Below, piece by piece: positions 1-7,581 of a stretch of 64,000 bases of DNA (its first letter is position 1; each line of letters opens with the position of its first letter). This DNA comes from G965220305 sp965220305 (GTDB lineage Bacteria > Chloroflexota > Dehalococcoidia > Lucifugimonadales > UBA3495), in NCBI GenBank assembly GCA_965220305.1, contig OZ244817.1, forward strand, positions 2,418,001 to 2,482,000. The letters are read 5' to 3'. The translations under genes were made by a program, and so were the position numbers. The notes beneath the pieces are model-generated. The model did not search any database. It saw only the letters and a list, made by a program, of their open reading frames with translations, and had not been told where the DNA came from.

Positions 1-134
1 ACCGAGTAGGTGGGACAGGCGCTGAGGCAGAGGCCGCAATGGACGCAGCGGTACAGGTCCGCCGCTGCCGGGGCGTCGGTCTCCTGGAAGCCGGGCTCCT
101 GGTTGAACCGGAGTGGCGCTTGGGCGTCGGACAT
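1..134 (-). CDS. glcF: Glycolate oxidase iron-sulfur subunit GlcF, N-terminal part (cut by window edge)
   Basis: Only about 44 codons are present. They read from an ATG at 134 and contain the ferredoxin-type motif CVHCGLCLSACP at about residues 30-41, as expected for the first 4Fe-4S cluster of GlcF. The start overlaps the stop of the upstream glcE frame by one base (TAATG), so the two are translationally coupled. In the GlcDEF complex this subunit passes electrons from the flavoprotein subunits towards the quinone pool. The rest of the gene, including the second cluster and the CCG domains, lies beyond position 1. Identification rests on the cluster motif plus the glcD/glcE neighbours. Confidence 0.85.
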   Translation of the reverse strand, partial: MSDAQAPLRFNQEPGFQETDAPAAADLYRCVHCGLCLSACPTYS

Positions 135-1521
135 TACAGGCCCCCCACGAAACGCCCCGGGTTCAGAGTTCCCGGGGGGTCGAATTTATTCTTGATGCGG
201 CGCATAATCTCCAGCCCTTCAAAGGAATCGCCCCACACGTCCACCTGCTGCTTCACCCACAGCGGGCACCGTTCCACCACGGCGGCGCCGCCCAGACCGG
301 CGGCCAGTTCACGGGCGCGCCGGACTGCTTCCAGCGACGCCGGGTCGGGCAAATCGCCGGCGGGCATCCCCGGGGCCGGGGAATTCTGACCTTCTTCTCG
401 CCACCACAGCAGGCGCAACCCGCCCAGGCCCACGTCGGCCACCACCCCAGGAGGACTTCCCAGGGAGTCGTCCTCCCAGAAAGCCGGGGCCGCTTCCGCC
501 ACCGCTGAGGGGGTAAGGCTGACCTTCAGCCCCAGCCGGAGCGCGTTTTCCTCGGCCCAGCCCAGGTCGGTGAGGCTGCGGAGCAGGGCGGCGGTCTCGT
601 CCCCGTCCAGCCGTTCCACCCCCTGGTTGGTTCCACCCCCCAACTCTCGCCGTCCTTCTTCCATACTGTGCCGTACTCCCAGGGAGCGACCGTAGTAGAA
701 GGCCAGCGCCATTGCTTTCGACGGAGAGTTGGCGTCTCCCATGTTTGCCAGGTGGGGACTGAGCCCGTTGGCAACCGGGCCGTTGATTACCTGGATGCCC
801 TGGGGCGCGTGTACCTGGCTCCGCAGGGTACGCGCCCCGGCCAGGGCGTCGCTCACCGAGGAGTAGCCGGCCACCAGGCATCCCCAGGTGGTGGGAAGGG
901 GGGCCAGCTTGAAGGTCGCCTCCACGATGACGCCCAGGGTGCCCAGGGAGCCGGTATACAGCTTGTTCAGGTCGTAGCCGGTAACGTTCTTGACCACCCG
1001 TCCCCCGGCCTTGGTCTCCACTCCCTGGCTGCTGACCACGCCGATGCCGATGAGCCAGTCCCGGGGCAAACCGTAACCGGCGCGCAGCGGGCCGCTGGTG
1101 TTGGCCGCCAGGATGCCCCCCAGGGTGGCCCGGTGGGGAGCGGGGCCTCCAGGGGCACCATCTTCCCCTCTCCCGCCAGCCGCTGTTGTAGCTGGGCCAG
1201 GGTGCTGCCCGCTTCCGCAGTCACCGTCAGGTCCGCCGGTTGGAAGTCCAGTACCCGGTCCAGCCGGGACAGGTCCAGCACCAGGTCCACCCGGCGGGGC
1301 GGGTTGCCCAGGCCCATCTGGGTGCCGCCCCCCCGGGGAACTACCGCCAGCCCCTCCGACGACGCCCAGCGCAGGACCTCGGCGACGGCCTCCCGGTTGG
1401 AGGGCTTTACCACGGCCCGTGGGGTCACGCCGTCCACGGCATAGTCCGGCAGTCCTTTGGTGGAGACGTTGGCGTCTCCGCCCAGCAGGTCGGTCAGTTG
1501 TTGTTCAAGGGATGGAGGCAA
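134..1521 (-). pseudogene. glcE: Glycolate oxidase FAD-binding subunit GlcE, interrupted by a frameshift
   Basis: Two overlapping minus-strand frames together give one GlcE-like protein of about 460 residues. The upstream frame starts at TTG 1521, with AAAGGACG a few bases upstream, and carries the first half of the PCMH-type FAD domain (VVPRGGGTQMGLG). The downstream frame resumes with ATLGGILAANTSGPLR and continues through VKNVTGYDLNKLYTGSLGTLG to the TAA at 134-136. The frames switch near 1131-1145 in a G/C run. A one-base deletion (or two-base gain) explains it. FAD-binding PP-loop residues and the C-terminal domain look intact on either side, so this is either a recent mutation or a sequencing/assembly error. 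It should work with GlcD (3232-4656) and GlcF in 2-hydroxyacid oxidation. Confidence 0.85.
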
Positions 1522-1598
1522 GAAAGACGTCCTTTGGGTTCTCGTCGGGTGGATTCAGACTGATGGGTATGTGGAATGCGGATGTCCGAGAGCCATCG

Positions 1599-2333
1599 TC
1601 ATTGCTCGGCCACGCCCCGGATTGCCAGGTATTTCAGCAGCTTATCCGGAAAATTTACCGTCATGCCGTCGGCCCCGGCGTCCACCGCCCGCCGCATCAA
1701 TTCCTCGTCGGCGACGCCCCAGGCCCGCACCAGGAAGCCCTGCCGGTGCAGCCGCTCAACCAACTCCGGCGTTACCGTATCGGCCCGGGGGCAGAGGGAC
1801 GACAGCCCCAACTCCCGCGCCCGGGACACCACGGCTTCCGTCGCCTCCGTTACCAGCCAGCCGGCGCCCAGCTCCGGCGCGTACTCCCGGGTCTCCCCCA
1901 GCGGCCCCTCACGGAAGGAGGTAATCGTTACCCGGTTTTCCAGGCCGTAGCGCCTAACCAGGTCGATGGTCTTGTGGGACAGGTTGTCGCTCTCGCCTTT
2001 AACCTCGATGTGAAAGTGGAACTGCTGTTGGAAGCGTTCCAGCACCTGGGTCAGGGTGGGAATCCGCTCCCCGGCAAACTCCTGCCCGAACCAAGACCCC
2101 GCGTCCAGGGCTTGTAACTGTTCCCAGGTGTGGGACGCTACTGGGCCGGAGCCGTTGGTGGTGCGCTCCAAAAGGTCATCATGGATTACCACCACCTGGC
2201 CGTCCCGGGAAAGGTGAACGTCCAGTTCCACGTGGCCGACGCCCAGCGCCAGGGCCCGGTCAAAGGCGCTGATGGTATTTTCCGGGGCGTAGGAGGAGGC
2301 CCCCCGGTGGGCGATAACCATAAAGTGATTCAT
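1599..2333 (-). CDS. Glycerophosphodiester phosphodiesterase, cytosolic UgpQ-like
   Basis: The 244-residue protein begins MNHFMVIAHRGASSYAPENT, the classic GDPD start in which HRG provides the catalytic His and Arg. The second signature ELDVHLSRDGQVVVIHDD carries the metal-binding Glu/Asp and second catalytic His, and HIEVKG supplies another metal ligand. It hydrolyses deacylated phospholipid head groups to glycerol 3-phosphate and an alcohol. There is no signal peptide, so it should be cytosolic like E. coli UgpQ, and the length matches that class. It lies between the glcE fragment and two PaREP1-like genes on the same strand. No clear ribosome binding site precedes ATG 2333, and a second in-frame ATG at 2321 is possible. 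Confidence 0.9.
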   Translation of the reverse strand: MNHFMVIAHRGASSYAPENTISAFDRALALGVGHVELDVHLSRDGQVVVIHDDLLERTTNGSGPVASHTWEQLQALDAGSWFGQEFAGERIPTLTQVLERFQQQFHFHIEVKGESDNLSHKTIDLVRRYGLENRVTITSFREGPLGETREYAPELGAGWLVTEATEAVVSRARELGLSSLCPRADTVTPELVERLHRQGFLVRAWGVADEELMRRAVDAGADGMTVNFPDKLLKYLAIRGVAEQ

Positions 2334-2395
2334 TGAAATGGCCGTGGTGGTTGAAGATGCCAGCAGGCTGGGGAAGTACGTTGGGCTTGGTCCGG

Positions 2396-2755
2396 CTAGC
2401 CTTGAATTCTCTGAATTTTTCCTATGAACTCATGAATACGTCCAACGCCATCGTCGATATACTCCTTGGTCAACCAATTCTCGTAGAAGTTGATGTGCAG
2501 ACTGTTGGCTATTTGGAAGAGGTCCCGCAGTTTCGGGTCGTCATACTCCTGAGCAAGCCGGTTCACCACGTCAAAAAGCTCCCGGTGACCGTTGTGAGAC
2601 CAGCCACGGCTTTCCGCCGCCGCCTTCACCGCCTGGGACGCAGCGCCCCAAAGTTTCTCGGAGGCTTGCGCCAAGTCATCTTCGGCCAGAGCTTCTCGGG
2701 CCTTCTCCAGGAAATGGTCGCTTTGCACGGCGTATTCTTCGGCGCGGGTAGTCAC
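2396..2755 (-). CDS. PaREP1/HEPN-like helical protein, copy 1 of a tandem pair
   Basis: This 119-residue, all-helical protein carries the block ASEKLWGAASQAVKAAAESRGWSHNGH-, then -LHINFYENW. Three relatives occur in the window (2857-3216, 20366-20920, 47469-47849). The pattern resembles the PaREP1 family, and the RGWSHNGH stretch fits an R-x(6)-H arrangement like that of HEPN-fold RNases. The fold assignment is an inference, and no function is proven. GTG 2755 is chosen because AAGGGGG lies just upstream and the neighbouring copy starts at the same codon; a longer frame reaching 2824 would lose that match. It sits inside the glcD-glcE gene cluster. Confidence 0.7.
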   Translation of the reverse strand: MTTRAEEYAVQSDHFLEKAREALAEDDLAQASEKLWGAASQAVKAAAESRGWSHNGHRELFDVVNRLAQEYDDPKLRDLFQIANSLHINFYENWLTKEYIDDGVGRIHEFIGKIQRIQG

Positions 2756-2856
2756 CTGGCTATCCCCCTTATTAAACGTACATGCCCGGCGCTGGGCGGT
2801 GGGGCGGGGCCTTAAAGATACCAACAGACCAGGGAAATACGTTGGACCTTACTCAT

Positions 2857-3216
2857 CTAGCGTTGGATTCCCTGGAGTTTTTCGAGGAACTCCTGGACCT
2901 GTCCAACACTATCCTCAATGTACTCTCGGTTTAGCCAGTTCTCGTAGAAGTTGATGTGCAAACTATTGGCAAGTCGGAATAGGTCTCGCAGTTCCGGGTC
3001 GTCAGCCGCCTGAGCAAGTCGATTCACCACGTCAAAAAGCTCCCGATGGCTGGTGTGAGACCATCCCCGCCTTTCGGCCGCTGCCTTGACCATTTGGGCC
3101 GCAGCGCCCCAGAGCTTCTCGGAAGCCTGTACCAGGTCATCATCTGAGAGAGCTTCTTCGGCTTTCTCCAGGAAATGGTCACTTTGGACGGCGTATTCTT
3201 CGGCGCGGGTAGTCAC
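2857..3216 (-). CDS. PaREP1/HEPN-like helical protein, copy 2 of a tandem pair
   Basis: The 119-residue product starts with GTG 3216, preceded by GAGGG, and begins TTRAEEYAVQSDHFLEK exactly as copy 1 does. The core ASEKLWGAAAQMVKAAAERRGW-HTSH and -SLHINFYENWL is shared. Most differences from copy 1 are conservative, so both copies appear to be under selection for protein function. The stop is followed by the same kind of sequence that follows copy 1, showing that the duplication includes flanking DNA. It is located immediately downstream of glcD on the same strand, 15 bases after its stop. Function is unknown; the HEPN-like motif R-x(6)-H is present. Confidence 0.7.
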   Translation of the reverse strand: MTTRAEEYAVQSDHFLEKAEEALSDDDLVQASEKLWGAAAQMVKAAAERRGWSHTSHRELFDVVNRLAQAADDPELRDLFRLANSLHINFYENWLNREYIEDSVGQVQEFLEKLQGIQR

Positions 3217-3231
3217 TTAGCAACCCTCATA

Positions 3232-4656
3232 TTAAACATACAGGCCGGGGTCTGGCCGGTGGGCCGATGGCTGGTGGGCAACCCCGTCGGGGAATATTTT
3301 GCCGGGGTTGATGCGGTTGGCCGGGGCGAAGGCATCACGTACCTGTTGCATCGCCGCCATGTCTTCGTCGCTGAACACCAGGGGCATAAAATGCTTCTTT
3401 TCCAGGCCGATGCCGTGCTCGCCGCTGAGGGTGCCGCCCACTGAGACGCAGTATTCCATCAGCTCGGCGGCCCCGGCCATGGCGCGTTCCAGGACACCGG
3501 GTTCCCGTTCGTCGAAGAGCATACAGGGGTGCAGGTTGCCGTCCCCGGCGTGGAAGACGTTGGCGATGATGATGCCGTACTTCTCGCTGACTTCGTTGAC
3601 CTTGCGCAGCACCTGGGTCAGCCGGGTGCGGGGCACCACCCCGTCCACCAGGAAGTAGTTGGGGGCGATGGCCCCAAAGGCCCCGAAGGCCGTCTTACGT
3701 CCCACCCAGAGCTTTTCCCGCTCCTGCTCATCCTCGGCCACCCGCACGTCGGTGGCTCCTGTATCCCAGAGGGCGCTTTCCACCTCCCGGCTAAGCTCCT
3801 CCACCTCGCCGCGCAGTCCCTCCAGTTCGATGAGCAACACCGCCCCCGCGTCCTCCGGGTACCCGGCGTCGATCACGCTCTGCACGGCCCGGATGGTCAG
3901 GGCGTCAATCATTTCCAGGGCCGCCGGGAGGATGCCGTGTCCGATGACCGCCGAAACCGCGGTGCAGGCGGAGTCGATGTCTGGGAAGATACCCAGGAAT
4001 GTCTTGACCGTTTCCGGCAGGGGCAGCAGCCGCACCATAATCTTGGTGGCGAGGCCAAAGGTGCCCTCGGAGCCAACGAACACGCCCCGCAGGTCGTAGC
4101 CGGGCACTTCCCGGGCCATGCTGCCCAAGTTGACCAGGGAGCCGTCCTCCAGCACCACCTCCATGCCCAGCACGTGGTTGGTGGTGGTGCCGTAGGCCAG
4201 GCAGTGGGGGCCGCCGGCGTTCTCGGCGATGTTCCCCCCCAGGCTGCAAGCCCGCTGGCTGGAAGGGTCGGGGGCGTAGCGCATCCCCAGCTTGCGGACG
4301 TGGGTGTCCAGGTCCAGGTTGATTACGCCGGGCTCCACGGTGGCGATGCGGTTTTCCAGGTCTACTTCCAGGATGTGGTTCATGCGGGTCATGGAGATTT
4401 GGATGCCCTCCGGCGGGGTGATGGCCCCCCCGCTGAGGCCCGTCCCGGAGCCGCGCCCCACCACGGGCAGCCCCTCGGCGTAGGCCAGCCGCATTGTCTG
4501 GGCCACCTCTTCGGTGGAGGCGGGCAGCACCACCGCCCGGGGCATGGAGCGGTCCACCGAGCCGTCGTACTCGTACACCAGCAGGTCTTCCGGGTGGAAA
4601 ACCACGTTTGCCTCCCCCACAATGGCCTGTAGCTGCTGCAAGAGTTGCTGTTCCAC
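3232..4656 (-). CDS. glcD: Glycolate / D-lactate oxidase FAD subunit GlcD
   Basis: A 474-residue FAD-linked oxidase of the PCMH (vanillyl-alcohol oxidase) superfamily. Motifs visible are VVGRGSGTGLSGGA (FAD PP-loop), SLGGNIAENAGGPHCLAYG, GSEGTFGLATKIMVRLLPLP, and the C-terminal signature ANVFHAGDGNLHP followed by SGEHGIGLEKK, which contain the catalytic and substrate His residues. It oxidises a 2-hydroxyacid such as glycolate or D-lactate, with GlcE and GlcF as partners. GTG 4656 is preferred because a GAGG box lies seven bases upstream. The open frame runs to 4893 but its first 79 codons read through intergenic repeat sequence and have no homology to GlcD. The glcDEF set is broken up by the PaREP1-like pair and a GDPD gene. 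Confidence 0.9.
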   Translation of the reverse strand: MEQQLLQQLQAIVGEANVVFHPEDLLVYEYDGSVDRSMPRAVVLPASTEEVAQTMRLAYAEGLPVVGRGSGTGLSGGAITPPEGIQISMTRMNHILEVDLENRIATVEPGVINLDLDTHVRKLGMRYAPDPSSQRACSLGGNIAENAGGPHCLAYGTTTNHVLGMEVVLEDGSLVNLGSMAREVPGYDLRGVFVGSEGTFGLATKIMVRLLPLPETVKTFLGIFPDIDSACTAVSAVIGHGILPAALEMIDALTIRAVQSVIDAGYPEDAGAVLLIELEGLRGEVEELSREVESALWDTGATDVRVAEDEQEREKLWVGRKTAFGAFGAIAPNYFLVDGVVPRTRLTQVLRKVNEVSEKYGIIIANVFHAGDGNLHPCMLFDEREPGVLERAMAGAAELMEYCVSVGGTLSGEHGIGLEKKHFMPLVFSDEDMAAMQQVRDAFAPANRINPGKIFPDGVAHQPSAHRPDPGLYV

Positions 4657-4736
4657 GCCATACCTCGCCAGTTGGTTGAACTCGATAATAGAGCAAAGGG
4701 TGGGCCAAGGCAAGGAAGGCGACAGCGCCCCCAGGG

Positions 4737-4930
4737 TCTTTCGATTGTCACCTGTCACCCTGAGCGGAGCAAAGGGTCTGAAGTCTCCGGCTAACGCCAG
4801 CTCCCACCCCTGGATTCTGGCCCCCTTCTGCAAGGGGGCAGGCTCTTCGCCGGAATGACGGTGGGGGTGGCGGCGCTGGGGTTCCCGCATCACCCTGAGC
4901 TAGTCGAAGGACCGGCTCACCATGAGCGGG
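4737..4930. repeat. Composite block of genome-wide intergenic repeats
   Basis: Three elements are packed together. One is CACCCTGAGCGGAGCAAAGGG near 4757. A nested palindrome at about 4810-4860 has ends CTGGATTC and GGAATGACG and a CCCCCTTCTGCAAGGGGG stem inside. The last is CACCCTGAGCTAGTCGAAGGA with a mirrored CCATGAGCGG near 4890-4929. Relatives occur at 11752, 12250, 34110 and 37979. They fill the gap upstream of glcD. Confidence 0.75.
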
Positions 4931-5082
4931 TTGTCACGACATTCAAAAGACCCCGCAAAAGACCCCGCCCCGAATCGCCGCGTCCCAGTCAACAGGTAGC
5001 CGCCGTGCGCTACAATGGGTACAACTACGCGGGAACAACTCCGCCGGAGCCAAGGGGTGAAGCCGGACTTGAGGAGGTCGCG

Positions 5083-5349
5083 ATGAGACCCTACGAATGG
5101 TATGCCCGGGCCAAGGAGCGGATTGAGCAGTTCCTCCCGGGCTTGGACGCAGAATTAGAGGTAGTCATAGACACCACCAATATTACCCCCTTTGACGAAA
5201 GTGGGGAGTACGATACCCTGGTGCTGGCCTTTTATCACGCCAGCAACGAGAACCTCCACTGGACCATGGAGATTAGGATGGACGAGGAATACATTGAGCA
5301 GGAACTGGAACAGATAGTCACGCAGATTTACCTGGGACGGGTGGAGTAG
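5083..5349 (+). CDS. Small acidic protein, function unknown
   Basis: The 88-residue product begins MRPYEWYARAKERIEQFLPG and is rich in Glu and Asp (DEEYIEQELEQIVTQIY near the end). It has no signal peptide, transmembrane stretch or recognisable motif. ATG 5083 follows GAGGAGGTCGCG, a strong ribosome binding site, which is the main reason to call it a gene; the open frame upstream of it runs through repeat DNA. A TACAAT hexamer at 5011-5016 could be a -10 element but has no good -35 partner. It appears monocistronic. I do not recognise the family. Confidence 0.65.
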   Translation: MRPYEWYARAKERIEQFLPGLDAELEVVIDTTNITPFDESGEYDTLVLAFYHASNENLHWTMEIRMDEEYIEQELEQIVTQIYLGRVE

Positions 5350-5457
5350 GGGGCGGTGAAGCTGCCAGGGGTGATAGTTTAGGCAGGTCAGCCAATTTGT
5401 TCGACCAATTTCACACACTATTCAGGACCGACAGAAGCCAAAAGCGGAGGATATACT

Positions 5458-5663
5458 ATGCCAAGCGTCGAAGACGCCTTGCGCGGGTACGCCTTCCCCG
5501 TCCATCAGCGCGACAATTTCAGGTGTAGCTTAGGTATTTCGACCATGCAGAAGAGCGAGGCTTGCGGTTCGATGGACTTACCCGGGATGAATTAGTCGAG
5601 CAGCGGCGGCCTTACGTCGAGAAGACCCGGAGAGACTATCGAAAGTTTTGGCAAGAGAATGTT
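5458..5663 (+). pseudogene. Remnant of an HNH-like gene with internal deletion and frameshift
   Basis: After GGAGG, an ATG at 5458 reads MPSVEDALRGYAFPV- then HQRDNFRC, which resembles the start of an HNH endonuclease (R-D-x-F-x-C). The frame then diverges and ends in a stop near 5593. A second frame picks up at about 5530 with FDHAEERGLRFDGLTRDELV, then RPYVEKTRRDYRKFWQENV, resembling the C-terminal helix region of the same kind of protein. The middle, which would hold the HNH catalytic core, is missing. The second frame runs without a stop into the downstream antitoxin start. This is an interpretation from motif order; no alignment was possible. Confidence 0.45.
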
Positions 5664-5894
5664 ATGGCAACTAAAAGCATTACCATTCAAGTAGATGCGG
5701 AAGCGGCAAGGGCCTTCGCCGAGGCTTCTCCTGACGAGCAGAAGAAGCTCCAACTCCTGCTGAGCCTCCGCTTGCAGGAACTCACCACCAAGCCGGGCAA
5801 AGCGCTCCAAACGGTTATGGACGAGATTGGCAAGTCCGCTGCGGCTCGCGGCCTCACGCCGGAGATTTTGGAATCGATCTTGCGTGACGAGTAA
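5664..5894 (+). CDS. Putative antitoxin of a PIN-type toxin-antitoxin pair
   Basis: The 76-residue product MATKSITIQVDAEAARAFAE... has a beta strand followed by helices (SPDEQKKLQLLLSLRLQELT), as found in small ribbon-helix-helix-type antitoxins. Its TGA-free end overlaps the GTG start of the PIN gene by 11 bases, a typical arrangement for toxin-antitoxin operons. The open frame extends upstream into the HNH-like remnant, but ATG 5664 fits the family length. The ribosome binding site is weak (AAGAGA). It should bind and neutralise the PIN protein and probably autoregulate the operon. The family is not firmly recognised. Confidence 0.65.
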   Translation: MATKSITIQVDAEAARAFAEASPDEQKKLQLLLSLRLQELTTKPGKALQTVMDEIGKSAAARGLTPEILESILRDE

Positions 5895-6315
5895 TGCGCG
5901 CGTCGTAGTCGTATTGGATACCAACGTCGTAGTCAGCGCAGCGTTATTGCCGCAGTCAACACCCCGACAGGCGTTTGCTCACATATTAGAGTACGGTACA
6001 TCGCTTATCTCAGTTGCCACAGTGAGTGAACTGAAAGATGTCCTCCACCGTCCCCGATTCAACAGGTATCTGCGGGAAGAAGAACGCATGGAGTTTCTGG
6101 CTATGCTGGTGTACGAATCGGAATTGGTGGAGATAACCGAGGTAGTGAATGCCTGCCGCGACCCCAAAGACGACAATTTCTTGGAGCTAGCCGTCAGCGG
6201 CAGGGCTACCCATATCATCAGCGAGGATGATGACTTGCTGGCGCTGCATCCGTTTCGTGGCATTGCTATCCTCACTCCACAAGATTTCGTGGCTCAAGAA
6301 ACCAGGCCAACATAG
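5884..6315 (+). CDS. PIN-domain RNase toxin (PIN_3 type)
   Basis: A 143-residue PIN protein with the acidic residues expected of a metal-dependent RNase: D12 in VVLDTNVVVSA, E49 in VSELKDVL, D93 and D96/D97 in RDPKDDNFLELA, and D115-D117 in SEDDDLLAL. The GTG at 5884 is chosen because it overlaps the antitoxin stop and gives the usual start VVVVLDTN a few residues in; the longer open frame from 5827 overlaps the antitoxin gene. PIN toxins of this class cleave cellular RNA when released from the antitoxin. The pair may be chromosomal or mobile. The downstream 157 bases hold the leuB promoter. Confidence 0.85.
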   Translation: MTSNARVVVVLDTNVVVSAALLPQSTPRQAFAHILEYGTSLISVATVSELKDVLHRPRFNRYLREEERMEFLAMLVYESELVEITEVVNACRDPKDDNFLELAVSGRATHIISEDDDLLALHPFRGIAILTPQDFVAQETRPT

Positions 6316-6414
6316 CCGGACTGCACTTGATGAACCTATGCTTTCCGTAATGGGTGGACAACCTGGATTTTGAGTTAGTGCCTGAAGGGCCCCCGTTCTT
6401 TCTTCTGCTTCTGT

Positions 6415-6443
6415 TTGCTACCCCATAGGTCTGCGTGTATACT
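6415..6443 (+). promoter_or_regulatory. Sigma-70-like promoter for leuB
   Basis: TTGCTA (6415-6420) and TATACT (6438-6443) are separated by 17 bases, about 30 bases upstream of the leuB start and its AGGAGGAG ribosome binding site. This is sequence pattern only. Confidence 0.55.
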
Positions 6444-6472
6444 TTGGGACGGTTTTGCTCAGGAGGAGTGGC

Positions 6473-7579
6473 ATGGAGTTCAACATCGCGGTGCTGGGTG
6501 GCGACGGGATTGGCCCCGAGGTCACCGCCGAAGGCGTGAAGGTCTTGTCGGCGGTTGGCCGGGTCTACGGCCACCAGTTCAACCTGGAGACCGGCGACGT
6601 CGGCGGTATTTCCATCGACAAGCACGGCACTCCCCTGCTGCCCGAGGTCCGCGACCTGGCCGGCGCTTCTGACGCCGTGCTCTTCGGCGCCGTGGGCGGC
6701 CCTAAGTGGGACGACCCGGCGGCTCCGGTACACCCGGAGGATGGCCTGCTGCAACTGCGCGCCCACCTGGGCGTGTTCGCCAACATCCGTCCGGTGAAGG
6801 TCTACCCCGAGTTGACCGAGTCCAGCGTGCTCAAACCGGAGGTCCTGGATGGCGTGGACATGGTGGTGGTTCGGGAGTTGACCGGCGGCCTGTATTACGC
6901 CGAACCGAAGGGACGCCAGCAGACACCCCAGGGCTGGAGCGGCGTGGACACCATGCGCTACAGCGAGGCGGAAATTGAGCGGGTGCTGCGGGTGGGATTC
7001 GAGCTGGCCCAGGGTCGGCGGAAGAAGCTGGCCTCGGTGGACAAGGCCAACGTTCTGGAATGCTCCCGCCTGTGGCGTCAGGTGGCGACCCGCCTGTCCG
7101 AGGAATACCCGGACGTGGAGCTGGAACACGTGCTGGTGGACGCCTGCGCCATGCAATTGGTGCAACGCCCCTCCCGCTTCGACGTTATCGTATCCGAGAA
7201 CACCTTTGGCGACATTTTGACCGACGAGGCGGCGGTCTTGGCAGCCTCAATGGGGCTCTTGCCCTCGGCCAGCCTCTCCGATGTTCCCGTAGCCGGTCGG
7301 CGCACCCAGGGATTCTACGAGCCCATACACGGCACCGCTCCGGACATCGCCGGCCAGGGTATCGCCAACCCGGTGGGTTCCATCCTCAGCGTGGCCCTGA
7401 TGCTGCGCTACTCCCTGGGCCTGACCGAAGAGGCCGCCGCGGTGGAGCGAGCGGTGGAGCAGGTGTTGGACCAGGGCTACCGCACCCCGGACATCGCCGC
7501 CGAGGGCTCCCAGCGGGTAAGCACCACCGAGATGGGCGACCGTATCGCAGCGGCCTTGGGGCAGGAGCCGGTGCGGTAA
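6473..7579 (+). CDS. leuB: 3-Isopropylmalate dehydrogenase
   Basis: The 368-residue product is an isocitrate/isopropylmalate dehydrogenase family enzyme. Typical segments are VLGGDGIGPEV, LFGAVGGPKWDD, the isopropylmalate-binding loop LQLRAHLGVFANIRPVKVYP, VVRELTGGLYYAEPKGRQ, VDKANVLECSRLWRQV, and the NAD-binding ENTFGDILTDEAA and EPIHGTAPDIAGQGIANP. It performs the third step of leucine biosynthesis, oxidative decarboxylation of 3-isopropylmalate. ATG 6473 follows AGGAGGAG. Other leu genes are not present, so the pathway must be completed elsewhere. The next gene starts two bases after the stop, so the two are likely co-transcribed, although the products are unrelated. Confidence 0.95.
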   Translation: MEFNIAVLGGDGIGPEVTAEGVKVLSAVGRVYGHQFNLETGDVGGISIDKHGTPLLPEVRDLAGASDAVLFGAVGGPKWDDPAAPVHPEDGLLQLRAHLGVFANIRPVKVYPELTESSVLKPEVLDGVDMVVVRELTGGLYYAEPKGRQQTPQGWSGVDTMRYSEAEIERVLRVGFELAQGRRKKLASVDKANVLECSRLWRQVATRLSEEYPDVELEHVLVDACAMQLVQRPSRFDVIVSENTFGDILTDEAAVLAASMGLLPSASLSDVPVAGRRTQGFYEPIHGTAPDIAGQGIANPVGSILSVALMLRYSLGLTEEAAAVERAVEQVLDQGYRTPDIAAEGSQRVSTTEMGDRIAAALGQEPVR

Positions 7580-7581
7580 CG

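Larger units (their letters stand above)
2361..3230 (-). repeat. Tandem duplication containing the two PaREP1-like genes
   Basis: The DNA around 2361-2770 and 2820-3230 aligns with a period of about 460 bases. Shared stretches include CTCGTAGAAGTTGATGTGCA at about 2482 and 2940, and the downstream noncoding stretch (GGGAAGTACGTTGG against GGGAAATACGTTGG at about 2371 and 2833). Divergence is spread through the unit, so the duplication is not recent. Confidence 0.8.

Noticed and set aside
4657..4893. N-terminal extension of GlcD to 553 residues
   Set aside because: The extra 79 codons read through intergenic repeat DNA; the GlcD homology begins at GTG 4656 with a ribosome binding site.
7060..7581. 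Long frame upstream of the exchanger that overlaps leuB
   Set aside because: It is the +1 shadow of leuB; membrane-protein features start at GTG 7582.
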